Source: a virus. Taken from it: 22,826 bases of DNA. Position 1 is the first letter of the stretch. Each line of letters starts with the position of its first letter. The notes beneath the pieces were generated by a model that saw nothing but the letters and a program-made list of their open reading frames with translations, had not been told where the DNA came from and searched no databases. The position numbers and the translations under genes were made by a program. Shown in pieces: positions 6,243 to 14,862 of this stretch. The stretch lies in the IMG/VR virus record IMGVR_UViG_3300030329_005362, positions 1 through 22,826 of that record; one strand, written 5' to 3'.

Positions 6243-7807
6243 TGGCTAATATAAATTTACATAATGTTTCTAAAGAAGAAGAAGCTTTAATGCTTGCAAA
6301 GCATGATTTAATTGCTTTTGGTAAATTATTTCTTCCAGATGATTTTATGCGATCTGAATCTCCTCCATTTCATTATGAGGTAGCAGATGCTTGTAATAAT
6401 CTAGACTTTAGGCAGTTAGCTGTTATTCTTCCTAGAGGTCATGGAAAAACAGTTTTAACTAAGTGTAATATAATGCATGATTTTTGTTTTACAAAAGAGC
6501 CTTTATTCTATGGTTGGGTTGCTGCATCTTCTAAAATTTCAGTTCCTAATCTAGACTATATAAAATATCATTTGGAATATAATGAAAAAGTTTTGTATTA
6601 TTTCGGTAGTTTAAAGGGTAAAAAATGGACTGAAGATGATATCGAACTTAAAAACGGAGCTAAACTCATATCTAAAAGTAATCTGTCTGGTATTCGAGGT
6701 GGAGCGAAACTCCACAAGAGATATGATCTTATTGTCTTGGACGATTTTGAGGACGAAAATAATACCATCACACCTGAGTCTCGTTCTAAAATTTCGAACC
6801 TTGTTACGGCTGTTGTTTTCCCTGCTCTTGAGCCTGGTACGGGTAGGCTTCGTATTAATGGTACTCCCGTTCACTATGACAGCTTTATCAACAATATCCT
6901 TATTGGTTACGATAAAGCAGCTTCTAAAGGGATTGAAAAAGATTTTAGTTGGAAAGTAATAACTTATAAAGCTTTAAAAAATGATGGAACTCCATTGTGG
7001 CCAGAATGGTTTGGTAAAAAAGAAATGGCTAGAAAAAAGAAATTCTATTCTGATTCTGGACAACCACAGAAGTTTTATCAAGAATATATGATGGAAGTTC
7101 AAAATGAAGAAGATTCTATTTTTAATAGAAATCATATAAAATATTGGGATGGTGATTTTAAATATGATGAAGATATGGAAATGTGTTTCATATATGACAA
7201 GAATAGTGGAGACCTTAGGCCCATTAATGTATTCGCTGGTGTTGATCCTGCCACAGATAGTACTAGACGTGATAGCGACTTTAGCGTCATTATTATGGTC
7301 GGTGTTGACGCTGATAATAATTTATATGTACTTGATTATCTTAGGATGCGAGGATTACCTGTTATGGGGATCCCAGGAGATTCAAAAAAAGGAATAGTAG
7401 ATTATATGTTTGAAAGAAATAGAATATACAAACCATCACTTTTTGTCATAGAAGATACAACAATGTCTAAACCAGTATTTCAAGCATTAATATCTGAGAT
7501 GAGAAGAAGAAATGATTTTTCAGTTAAATATGCTGCTGAAAAACCAGGGAATAGAATGAGCAAAAGAGATAGAATACAAGAAATATTAGCTCAAAGATTT
7601 GCAATAGGTTCTGTACATATTAAAAAAGATATGTATGATTTACAAAGAGAAATAATAACATTTGGCCCTAGGATGGGACATGATGATACAATAGATGCAT
7701 TAGCATATGCATGTAAATATGCATATCCATTGAAGGGAATTAAAAAAGAAAAAGAAGGAGTGTGGTCTAAACATAAACCAAAAGCTAAAAGTTGGATCAC
7801 AGCATAA
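6242..7807 (+). CDS. terL: Terminase large subunit (TerL)
   Basis: This is the ATP-driven packaging motor and DNA-cutting nuclease, which docks on the portal. The ATPase domain shows Walker A PRGHGKTV (64-71) and Walker B LIVLDDFED (163-171), followed by a coupling motif around NGTPVH (206-211). The RuvC-like nuclease domain shows GVDPATDS with Asp335, VIEDT with Glu404 and Asp405, and GHDDTIDALAYA with Asp481/Asp482/Asp485. The length of 521 aa is normal and the motif order is complete, so it should be active. It starts in a TAATG overlap with the lysozyme-like gene. Two internal patches (about 6650-6930 and 7205-7335) are visibly richer in G+C and use CGT/CGA arginine codons, unlike the AGA-rich remainder. 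Confidence 0.95.
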   Translation: MANINLHNVSKEEEALMLAKHDLIAFGKLFLPDDFMRSESPPFHYEVADACNNLDFRQLAVILPRGHGKTVLTKCNIMHDFCFTKEPLFYGWVAASSKISVPNLDYIKYHLEYNEKVLYYFGSLKGKKWTEDDIELKNGAKLISKSNLSGIRGGAKLHKRYDLIVLDDFEDENNTITPESRSKISNLVTAVVFPALEPGTGRLRINGTPVHYDSFINNILIGYDKAASKGIEKDFSWKVITYKALKNDGTPLWPEWFGKKEMARKKKFYSDSGQPQKFYQEYMMEVQNEEDSIFNRNHIKYWDGDFKYDEDMEMCFIYDKNSGDLRPINVFAGVDPATDSTRRDSDFSVIIMVGVDADNNLYVLDYLRMRGLPVMGIPGDSKKGIVDYMFERNRIYKPSLFVIEDTTMSKPVFQALISEMRRRNDFSVKYAAEKPGNRMSKRDRIQEILAQRFAIGSVHIKKDMYDLQREIITFGPRMGHDDTIDALAYACKYAYPLKGIKKEKEGVWSKHKPKAKSWITA

Positions 7808-7808
7808 T

Positions 7809-8447
7809 ATGGCAAATAATAATACATATAATGAAGATATAAGAGTTATAGAAAGCGCTGTTGATTTTGCAACTGCAGCTACAGGTGAAACTGAAAACGC
7901 AAAAGACTTTATGATAAATTTAGCTGGAGTAGAAACTAAATATGGAATAAATAAACCTATATTAAATGATGAAGGATTACCTACAACATTTAGTGCATTT
8001 AATATTAGTCCAACTTCTTACTATAGTATGATTGAAGATTCTAAAATACCAGAAATAGAAGGCAAAATTTCAAATATAAATAATGCTTTTAAAAATTATG
8101 GATATGGTGAAGATTTTGATATAAGAAATGTTGCATCAGTTGCTTATGATGAAACAAGCGCTAGCTATAAATATAGCGATATAGATAAAAATTATATAAA
8201 TGATCCTTATGTTGGAACAACTATAGCAAAACATATTTTAGATACTGCTGATAATCCTATTCCAAAAGAACTAGAAGATCAAGGAACTTATTGGGCTGAA
8301 AATTGGACACCAGGAGGTAATGTTGCAGATTTTGTAAATACATTTGCAGAGCATAGAGCAAAAACAGATGTAGAAGATAATATTATGGATATGTTTAGAG
8401 ATGATGATGATGGGCCATTTACTATACAAGCAGGAGACTTAACATGA
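7809..8447 (+). CDS. Putative lytic-transglycosylase/lysozyme-like protein, 212 aa
   Basis: The ATG follows the TerL stop by one base. Near the N terminus FMINLAGVETKYGI (34-47) resembles the catalytic helix of lysozyme-fold transglycosylases, with Glu42 as the candidate acid. The middle has FSAFNISPTSYYSM, the place where this fold has its substrate-cleft motif. The C-terminal part contains YWAENWTPGGNVADF, similar to a Tyr-Trp block that I associate with phage murein-hydrolase-like proteins. The last 20 residues are very acidic. No signal peptide or membrane segment is seen. The placement next to two small membrane proteins fits a wall-degrading role in lysis or entry. Family assignment is by weak resemblance. 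Confidence 0.5.
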   Translation: MANNNTYNEDIRVIESAVDFATAATGETENAKDFMINLAGVETKYGINKPILNDEGLPTTFSAFNISPTSYYSMIEDSKIPEIEGKISNINNAFKNYGYGEDFDIRNVASVAYDETSASYKYSDIDKNYINDPYVGTTIAKHILDTADNPIPKELEDQGTYWAENWTPGGNVADFVNTFAEHRAKTDVEDNIMDMFRDDDDGPFTIQAGDLT

Positions 8448-8620
8448 GCGATAGATTAAATAAAATATTAAAAGTAGGATTAGAAAAGAAAAAAGCTTCA
8501 GATCCAGATTATTTAAAGACAACTAGAACTTTATATAATAATTATGATGAAGGCTTTGTTACTAATTTTGTAGTTAATCATGTTTTAAAAGGCATTAAAA
8601 GGAATGTTAAAAAAACTTAA
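8444..8620 (+). CDS. Small basic hypothetical protein, 58 aa
   Basis: ATG 8444 overlaps the previous TGA as ATGA, with GGAG 7-10 nt upstream. The 58-codon frame encodes MSDRLNKILKVGLEKKKASD and continues to a basic end (GIKRNVKKT). It looks helical and positively charged; no membrane segment is evident. No family is recognised. The exact overlap, the ribosome-binding site and codon use like the neighbours support it. Confidence 0.6.
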   Translation: MSDRLNKILKVGLEKKKASDPDYLKTTRTLYNNYDEGFVTNFVVNHVLKGIKRNVKKT

Positions 8621-8651
8621 ATAAGCAATAAAGGGGAGTCATTGGAGATGA

Positions 8652-8954
8652 ATGGATATTATAAAAATATTAGAAACATTTGGCGTTCCTGTAGCTATGT
8701 GTATGGCTTTCGGTTATTTTATATGGAAGCAAAATAAATGGATTCAAGATGACCTTAAAAAAGATATGGATACTCAAGCAAAAAGACTTGAGGACATTGT
8801 AATAGGATTGATAAATGCACAAAAGAAATTGCAGACAGATTTTGGAAAAGAATTATCAAGACTAGAAGGAAGTTATAGATCTCTAGCTTATATAATACAA
8901 AAACTAAGTAGTAATGGACTAAATAAAAATAATAAGAAATACCATAATGAGTAA
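8652..8954 (+). CDS. Holin-like protein with N-terminal membrane segment
   Basis: The protein has one hydrophobic stretch at residues 7-25 (ending GYFIW), followed by a charged helix (QNKWIQDDLKKDMD) and a predicted coiled coil to about residue 90. This layout resembles BhlA/UviB-type holin-like proteins, which form lesions in the inner membrane. There is no cleavable signal. The start is preceded by AAGGGGAG (8631-8638) and a nearer GGAG; an out-of-frame ATG at 8648 is closer to the first but opens only a 29-codon frame. It overlaps the next small membrane protein by 8 nt, suggesting a pair working together in lysis. The assignment rests on topology and position. Confidence 0.55.
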   Translation: MDIIKILETFGVPVAMCMAFGYFIWKQNKWIQDDLKKDMDTQAKRLEDIVIGLINAQKKLQTDFGKELSRLEGSYRSLAYIIQKLSSNGLNKNNKKYHNE

Positions 8955-9156
8955 AGATATAGATAAACATAGAAGTAATGTAATGCTCCATTTGACATAT
9001 ATAAGAGAAATGGTAGATGCAAATAACGATGAACTTAAAAGATTAAATGGTAGAGTTAGACAGAATGAAAAAGATATTTCTTGGATTAAAGGCATTGGAG
9101 GAACTTTTGTATTTTTAGTAAGTGCTATTTTAGCATGGTTAGGAGTAGATAAGTAA
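8947..9156 (+). CDS. XhlA-like small membrane protein (putative holin partner)
   Basis: The 69-residue protein has a charged, coiled-coil N-terminal part (VDANNDELKRLNGRVRQNEK) followed by DISWIKGIGG and a single membrane segment at about residues 48-66, ending with a short tail (GVDK). This order, a soluble helix then Trp and a C-terminal membrane helix, is that of the XhlA (haemolysin) family, which cooperates with holins in Bacillus prophage PBSX. The mirror topology to the preceding gene fits a two-component lysis membrane module. It ends in a TAATG overlap with the next small frame. Confidence 0.6.
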   Translation: MSKDIDKHRSNVMLHLTYIREMVDANNDELKRLNGRVRQNEKDISWIKGIGGTFVFLVSAILAWLGVDK

Positions 9157-9278
9157 TGCATAGTAGAAGTGGAGATCATTTAAAGACTGGTATGACAAGG
9201 CGTAAATTTGGAACAAAATTTGGTTTAAAGAAAAAGAGGAGAAAAAATGCAAGAAAGACATTTAAGATTGTTAGATAG
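9156..9278 (+). CDS. Tiny basic protein, 40 aa
   Basis: ATG 9156 shares its A with the previous stop (TAATG). The 40-residue product starts MHSRSGDHLKTGMTRRKFG and ends with a dense run of Lys and Arg, so it is very positively charged. It overlaps the next gene by 32 nt in another frame, more than usual here, and its second half overlies that gene's ribosome-binding site. It may be a genuine nucleic-acid-binding peptide or only a coupling frame. No family is recognised. Confidence 0.4.
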   Translation: MHSRSGDHLKTGMTRRKFGTKFGLKKKRRKNARKTFKIVR

Positions 9279-9507
9279 ATTAGAAGGTGTAATAGATTAT
9301 ATGCAGGGAGATCATGATTTAGATAAAGTTATTGATGCATTATCTAAAGTAGTTAATAAATATGGTAAGTATATTGAAAAATTAGATAAAGAAGTTGCTA
9401 TATTAAGAAAGGATTCTCATCCTCCTGTATTCAATATAGATGATTATAAAGATTTATTAAAAAGAATAAAAACTCTAGAAAAAAATTGCAAGTGTAAAGG
9501 AAAATAA
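9247..9507 (+). CDS. Coiled-coil hypothetical protein, 86 aa
   Basis: AGAGGAG six bases before the ATG gives a strong ribosome-binding site. The protein is mainly helical: residues 1-55 form an amphipathic coiled-coil-like region (LLDRLEGVIDYM, VVNKYGKYIEKLDKEVAIL), followed by a short PPVF linker and a second helix ending in CKCKGK. The two cysteines could bind metal or form a disulfide, but there is no full motif. Its stop overlaps the portal start (TAATG). Position suggests a head-related accessory protein. Family unknown. Confidence 0.65.
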   Translation: MQERHLRLLDRLEGVIDYMQGDHDLDKVIDALSKVVNKYGKYIEKLDKEVAILRKDSHPPVFNIDDYKDLLKRIKTLEKNCKCKGK

Positions 9508-11795
9508 TGGATAAAAAAGCACAAAGAATACATAAGTTATTTGACTCGTCAGATACTGCTTCTAGAAATCAATGGGAATATATTAATCAAAAAGGATTTG
9601 ATTTTGCAAATGATAATCAGTTATCAGAAGCTGAGAGACAAACTTTGCAAGAACAGGGAATGCCTGATTTTACTATTAATAGAATTATTCCTGTTGTAGA
9701 AATGTTAAATTATTATGCTACTGCCAATCAACCTAGGTGGCAAGCAATAGGAGCAGAGGGGAGTGATATAGATGTTGCTACAGTATTTTCAGATATAGCT
9801 GATTATACATGGAATATATCAGATGGACCATCTATTTATGCTAATGCTATTAATGATGCTATAACTAAATCTATTGGATATTTATTGGTTACTGTTGATA
9901 GAGATAGAGATCAAGGAATGGGAGAAGTAGTTATAAAGCAGCCAGATCCTTTTGATTTATATGTTGATCCAAAATCTAGAGACGTTTTATTTAGAGATGC
10001 TTCTTTTATTATGATTAGAAAAGTTATGCCAAGAAATCAATTAAAAGAAATGTTCCCTAAAGATGCAAGAAAAGTAAATAAAGCTGCATCTATTAATAAT
10101 TCAGTTTATTCTCATAGTGAGAAGTCAGTTGGAACTTATAGAAAAGATTTTACACCTAAAGATATTACTGACTCTGAGTCTGTTGATCCAAAAACTGGAG
10201 ATCATGATGATCTATTAGAATTATTCGAAGTTTATGAAAAAAAGAAAAAAGAATTTATAAATATATTTTACAGACAAACTCCAGAGCCAGAACAAATAAA
10301 AGAAATAGAGCAAAGGGTTCAGATTGAACTTGAAAAATTAAAGGCAGAGTTAGAAGTTCAAAATAAAGAGACAGTTTTAAAAATGCAACAAGCTGTAGAA
10401 GCAGGTGAAATGATACCTGAAAGATTAGCTCTTGAAGCTCAAAAACTAGAAGAGCAAACTCAAATGCAATTACAACAAGCTGCTCAATCTATGATGGCTC
10501 AAATGCAAAAAGAAGTAAGTAAAATAGGAAATCAAATAGTTCCTAAAGATCAATTTAAAACTGTAGAAGCTGCATTAATGAGTGCTAAATCTGAGATTGT
10601 AGATGTTGTAGAATTTTTTGATCCAGTAATACAAATAACATGTGTAGTGGGAGATAAGACTTTATATGAATATGAAATGCCTTATACGATTAAAGATTAT
10701 CCAATAATACCATTTCATTATAAATGGACAGGAACTCCTTTTCCTATAAGTGCTGTTTCTCCATTAATTGGAAAACAAAGAGAAATTAATAAGTCTCATC
10801 AGTTAATGGTACACAATGCATCATTAGGATCTTCATTAAGATGGATGCATGAGGAAGGTTCTATAGATACAAATCATTGGGAAAAATATGCAAGCTCTCC
10901 AGGAGCTCTTTTGCCAATAAGACCTGGAGCAATTGCACCAACACCAGTACAACCAGCTCCATTATCAAATGCATTTTTTACAACCGTTCAAGAAGGCAAA
11001 GGTGATATGGAATATTTGGCTGGAATTTATTCTTCTATGCAAGGAGATACTCAGCAACAACATGAAACCTTTAGAGGTATGCTTGCTATGGATGAATATG
11101 GAACCAGGAGAATAAAGCAATGGATGACAAACTGTATTGAACCAGCCTTAAGACAAGTAGGTAGGTTAGTAATGCATTTTACTCAAGGTATATATCAAAC
11201 TCATAAAGTTTTTAGAATAGTTCAGCCTAGTTCAATACAAGAAGAGAGAAAGACTGAAATTAATGTTCCTATCTATAATGACTTAGGAGAAGCAATTGGA
11301 AAATACAATGATTATTCAGTAGCTAAATTTGATGTAAGAATAATTGCAGGTTCTACATTACCAATTAATAGATGGGCTTATTTAGCCGAATTAAAAGAGT
11401 TAATGGGACTTGGAGTTGTAGATGATATAGCAGTTCTTGCAGAAACAGACATTAGAAATAAAGAGAAAATTGCTGAAAGAAAAAGTATGTATTCTCAAAT
11501 GCAAGGACAGATACAAAATATGGAAGAAGCTATAAAAGATAAAGAAGGAACTATAGAAACACTTGAAAGACAGCTTGTTCAAGCAGGTATTAAACAGAAA
11601 GTTATGCAAGCTGAAGTTGAAATAAGTAAAAAGAAACATGAAACTAAGAGTAAGATAGATGCAACCCACATGGATACTCAAGCAAAAGCTAAGTTTTTAC
11701 AGTCATCTATGCAGGGAGCAGCAGATCTAAAAAAGAAAGAATTAGATCTAGAAACAAAAAATATTATAAAAAACTTGCAAATGAAGGAAAAGTAA
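9507..11795 (+). CDS. Portal protein, P22 type
   Basis: This protein forms the dodecameric ring at one head vertex through which DNA enters and leaves, and binds TerL and the neck proteins. At 762 aa it is close in size to the P22 portal (725 aa). The N terminus has the P22-type pattern: early helices, then PDFTINRIIPVVEMLNYY (about 52-69), NQPRW (74-78), DPFDLYVDPKSRD, and later SPLIGKQREINKSHQLM and an NIISLG-like membrane of conserved turns. About residues 245-350 form a long Glu/Gln-rich helical insertion. The last 100 residues form a coiled coil rich in Lys, Gln and Glu, reminiscent of the C-terminal barrel of P22. It starts in a TAATG overlap. Confidence 0.85.
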   Translation: MDKKAQRIHKLFDSSDTASRNQWEYINQKGFDFANDNQLSEAERQTLQEQGMPDFTINRIIPVVEMLNYYATANQPRWQAIGAEGSDIDVATVFSDIADYTWNISDGPSIYANAINDAITKSIGYLLVTVDRDRDQGMGEVVIKQPDPFDLYVDPKSRDVLFRDASFIMIRKVMPRNQLKEMFPKDARKVNKAASINNSVYSHSEKSVGTYRKDFTPKDITDSESVDPKTGDHDDLLELFEVYEKKKKEFINIFYRQTPEPEQIKEIEQRVQIELEKLKAELEVQNKETVLKMQQAVEAGEMIPERLALEAQKLEEQTQMQLQQAAQSMMAQMQKEVSKIGNQIVPKDQFKTVEAALMSAKSEIVDVVEFFDPVIQITCVVGDKTLYEYEMPYTIKDYPIIPFHYKWTGTPFPISAVSPLIGKQREINKSHQLMVHNASLGSSLRWMHEEGSIDTNHWEKYASSPGALLPIRPGAIAPTPVQPAPLSNAFFTTVQEGKGDMEYLAGIYSSMQGDTQQQHETFRGMLAMDEYGTRRIKQWMTNCIEPALRQVGRLVMHFTQGIYQTHKVFRIVQPSSIQEERKTEINVPIYNDLGEAIGKYNDYSVAKFDVRIIAGSTLPINRWAYLAELKELMGLGVVDDIAVLAETDIRNKEKIAERKSMYSQMQGQIQNMEEAIKDKEGTIETLERQLVQAGIKQKVMQAEVEISKKKHETKSKIDATHMDTQAKAKFLQSSMQGAADLKKKELDLETKNIIKNLQMKEK

Positions 11796-11828
11796 ACTAA
11801 ATTTGCTATTAAAATGGGAGATATAAAT

Positions 11829-12692
11829 ATGGAAAACAATCAAGAAGTAACTCAACAAGAAAATGCTGTTGACTCTTCCGATGATTTTTTTGCAGCAATA
11901 GAACAACAAGTAAATGGTGAAATTTACGATACCGCCGAAGATTCTTCTGCTAATGACCCTGAAGAGGCAACTCAAAAGACAGAAGGTACACAAGTAGGTG
12001 AGACTGATTGGGAAAGTGAAAACAATCCCTACAAAAAAAGATACGGAGATTCAACGAAGGGAGCTCAACAATTATATAATGAGCTTCAAGAATTGAAACC
12101 CTTTGTACCTATTCTGAATGCAATGAAAAAGGATAGTGGTTTAGTTGAGTATGTAAAAGACTATCTGATTCAGGGAGGTAAGCCAGCTAAAAGCATTCAA
12201 GATGCTGTTGGTGTTGATGAAAATTTTGAATTTGATGCTAATGAAGCTATGTCTAATAAAGAATCTGATTCTGCAAAAGTATTAAATGCTCATGTAGATG
12301 CAGTAGTTGATAGAAAGATTAAGACTATGGTTGAAGGTCAAATGCAAAATGTTAAAAAGGCCAGGACTCTTGAAGATAAAAAAGCTAAAGAGAAGATTTT
12401 TAAAGAAAAGCATAACATGTCTGATGAAGAATTTACTGCTATGGTAAATAAAGCTAAAAGTCATACAATGTCTTTGGAGGATATATATCATATCGTAAAT
12501 AAAGACAAGATTGATGCTACGATAGCTGAAAATGCTAGATCAGAGATGATGAAACAAATGCAAAATGTTAAAGATATTCCTCAAACTATTGGAAGTGTCA
12601 ATAGTCTAGGCAAAACCTCTAAATCAGATGATGATAAAATATTCGACTCTATCCTAAGTTCAGAAGAAAACTTAGACAGTTTGTTTGGGTAG
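11829..12692 (+). CDS. Putative capsid scaffolding protein
   Basis: I use ATG 11829 because GGGAG (11816-11820) lies 8 nt upstream; ATG 11814 in the same frame overlaps that site. The 287-aa protein is acidic and lacks strong hydrophobic segments. Its first 60 residues are Glu/Asp/Gln-rich and look disordered, then come NPYKKRYGDSTKGAQQLYNE and long charged helices (about 150-260). The C terminus ends SSEENLDSLFG, a short tail of the type that binds coat protein. Its position between portal and major capsid protein is the usual one for scaffold. No protease domain is visible. Confidence 0.75.
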   Translation: MENNQEVTQQENAVDSSDDFFAAIEQQVNGEIYDTAEDSSANDPEEATQKTEGTQVGETDWESENNPYKKRYGDSTKGAQQLYNELQELKPFVPILNAMKKDSGLVEYVKDYLIQGGKPAKSIQDAVGVDENFEFDANEAMSNKESDSAKVLNAHVDAVVDRKIKTMVEGQMQNVKKARTLEDKKAKEKIFKEKHNMSDEEFTAMVNKAKSHTMSLEDIYHIVNKDKIDATIAENARSEMMKQMQNVKDIPQTIGSVNSLGKTSKSDDDKIFDSILSSEENLDSLFG

Positions 12693-12750
12693 ATAAGACC
12701 TTTAGAGAGTCTTTCTTCCAAACATTTAATCAATTAAGGAGGATAGACCT

Positions 12751-14286
12751 ATGTCTGATTTTTTTAGTTTAGAGAATCCAGCTGATGTTAATCTGGGTTC
12801 CTCTGGCGTAAGACAAGGAACGTCTCTTGATACTGGTGTACTTAGAAGAAAGTTTAATTTCGGTGACAGAGTTTCAGAATTAATGATTATGCAAGATCCA
12901 TTCTTTAGAATGGTTAGTGCTACATCAAAGAAACCTACCGATGATCCTTCTTTTAAATTCACAGAAAAGAGACCATCATGGCATAAGCGTTATGCTTATC
13001 CAATAGCATTTTCAAATGATAACATAACTTGGGTAGAAGATCAATCTACTAATGCGACTACTCAATATGATACATATGAAACTGCTGGTAATACAGTATA
13101 TGTTAAAATGGCTGGTGATTATTTAGCATCAGGTAATATTCAAAACGTATATGGAAATTCAACAGGTAATAATATAACAATTGGAGCAGATGGAACTACT
13201 CCAGGCTTTTTTATTCCTGGTCAATTAGTAAAAATCAATTTTTCAGCTAGCGCAGCTGGGTCAGTTGGCTCTTGGGCAGTTGTTAGGATTGATGAAGGTG
13301 GTGTTACAACTCAAACAGGTAGTGGTACTTATGATGCTCATGGTACTGCTGATGCAGTTGTTTTAAAAGCTACTGTAGTAAAAGCTAAAGATGCAGATGA
13401 TGATTATTTTGCTGGCGGATTAGGTGTTAATCAGCCTGCTGGTGATACAGTAGCCACATCTTCAATTGCATCAAGTCTTGAACCTTCAAGATCTTATGTA
13501 ATTGGTACTGCTTTTGGTGAAGGAACTGGTTATCCTGAAACATGGAAAGATCAGCCTTATGCTACAGGTTATGGGCAAACTCAAATATGGAAAACTGCAA
13601 TGGCAATGACTAATACAGCTAGAGCTACTCAGTTAAAATATGAACCTAATGAGTGGGCACGTATCTGGAAAGAAAAGCTAGTTGAGCACAAATGGGACAT
13701 TGAACATTCAATGTTATTTGGAAAACAATATAGCGCTAATGATATAAACTACACACAAGGCTGTGTTGACTTTGTAGCAACATACGGTAATACATTTAGC
13801 TTAGATATTAATACTAAAACTCAAGATGATTTCTTAGATGATTTATCAAATTATCTTGATCCTAGGTATAATAATAGTAAAGCTACAGTATTTTTCTGCA
13901 ACACTGCAGTATATAACTGGTTGCATAAACTAGGTGGTTATTTCTCAAACAATTTAGAAATATCTCCAAATTATAGAGCTGATATGGCAATTACAGGTAA
14001 GAAGAAAATTCTTGGTGTAGATGCTACAACTATTAGTACTGTTTATGGTGATATGAATGTTGTTAGAGATATTCACTTAGATGGCTCTCCAGTTAAAATG
14101 CTGGGTGTTAATATGAAGTATTGCTCTTACAGACCATTAGTTGGCAATGGTTTAAATAGAGACACATCAGTCTACGTTGGTGTTCAAACACTAGAAAACT
14201 CTGGGGTCGACAGACGAGTAGATATAATCTTGACAGAAGCTGGTATGGAATGGCAAATGCCTGAATGCCACGCTCTCTGGACATAA
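12751..14286 (+). CDS. Major capsid protein
   Basis: The shell subunit. A very strong ribosome-binding site (AAGGAGG) stands before the ATG, fitting a highly expressed protein. The 511 aa begin MSDFFSLENPADVNLG, with an N-terminal arm, then DPFFRMVSATSKKPTDDPSF. Between about residues 110 and 260 there is a Gly/Thr/Ala-rich beta segment likely to be an inserted domain. The region after this, with NEWARIWKEKLVEHKWDIEH, is the long helix expected of the HK97-type fold, and the C-terminal third holds LGVDATTIS and a terminal domain ending CHALWT. Its place after scaffold and before decoration and neck genes supports the call. The exact family is not recognised. Confidence 0.85.
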   Translation: MSDFFSLENPADVNLGSSGVRQGTSLDTGVLRRKFNFGDRVSELMIMQDPFFRMVSATSKKPTDDPSFKFTEKRPSWHKRYAYPIAFSNDNITWVEDQSTNATTQYDTYETAGNTVYVKMAGDYLASGNIQNVYGNSTGNNITIGADGTTPGFFIPGQLVKINFSASAAGSVGSWAVVRIDEGGVTTQTGSGTYDAHGTADAVVLKATVVKAKDADDDYFAGGLGVNQPAGDTVATSSIASSLEPSRSYVIGTAFGEGTGYPETWKDQPYATGYGQTQIWKTAMAMTNTARATQLKYEPNEWARIWKEKLVEHKWDIEHSMLFGKQYSANDINYTQGCVDFVATYGNTFSLDINTKTQDDFLDDLSNYLDPRYNNSKATVFFCNTAVYNWLHKLGGYFSNNLEISPNYRADMAITGKKKILGVDATTISTVYGDMNVVRDIHLDGSPVKMLGVNMKYCSYRPLVGNGLNRDTSVYVGVQTLENSGVDRRVDIILTEAGMEWQMPECHALWT

Positions 14287-14297
14287 GGAGATAAATT

Positions 14298-14852
14298 ATG
14301 GCTAATCCAATGTATGGACAAAATAAATACGACAATAGCAGAGATGATTCTATTGAAGTTGGAACTAGCATTGCCCCAACAAGTGGAACCGATGGTTTTG
14401 CTTTTCAAGGAGCAATGAGACCTACTGATACAGTTACTGATATAGGTAGTTCTGGAGGTGCAGTCCCTGCATCTGATGTAGATTTAACACCATATAACTC
14501 AGGTTTAATAGTGTTAGTACCTGCGCTAACAGGTGGAACTCATACTCTTGAGCTTCCAGCTTGTGCTGATTCAGTTGGATGCACATGGACATTTGTTATG
14601 ACTGCTACTGCTGGTCAAGACTTTGATGTTACAACTAATGGTTCTGAAAAGATACTAGGAGCTGTACCTAAAGGTGATGGCGATAATGTTGCTGCTTCAG
14701 ATGCTAATGATTCATGCGGGTTTGATGCAAATGCTATTATTGGCTCTAGGTTTTCAATAACCTGTATCTCTTCAACAGCTGGTACTGCTTTTATTGCTCA
14801 TGACATCTTAGATGGCCTTGCAGCTAATACTGGTAGTATTAACTTGAAATAG
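14298..14852 (+). CDS. Putative capsid decoration protein 1
   Basis: The ATG follows the capsid stop by 11 nt, with AAGGAG as ribosome-binding site. The 184-residue protein is Gly/Thr/Ala-rich and beta-like, with a core block THTLELPA followed by a Cys/Trp-containing strand (GCTWTFVMTATAG) and FDVTTNG. The same order of strands (xLxLPA, Gly, hydrophobic strand, FDVT/AITI) recurs in the next gene, so the two look related. Such proteins commonly form external decorations or head fibres. It contains four cysteines, unusual for this phage. No signal peptide is visible. Confidence 0.55.
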   Translation: MANPMYGQNKYDNSRDDSIEVGTSIAPTSGTDGFAFQGAMRPTDTVTDIGSSGGAVPASDVDLTPYNSGLIVLVPALTGGTHTLELPACADSVGCTWTFVMTATAGQDFDVTTNGSEKILGAVPKGDGDNVAASDANDSCGFDANAIIGSRFSITCISSTAGTAFIAHDILDGLAANTGSINLK

Positions 14853-14862
14853 GAGGTAGATA

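Noticed and set aside
6636-6959. 107-codon rightward frame inside the terminase large subunit gene
   Set aside because: It lies entirely within terL, which has all motifs in its own frame; the frame has no ribosome-binding site and a leucine-rich shadow composition.
8648-8737. 29-codon frame from ATG 8648, nearer to AAGGGGAG than the holin start
   Set aside because: It lies out of frame inside the holin-like gene and encodes no recognisable membrane segment or motif.
12726-12962. 78-codon leftward frame over the start of the major capsid gene
   Set aside because: Antisense shadow of a strongly supported gene, with no ribosome-binding site and crossing its Shine-Dalgarno region.
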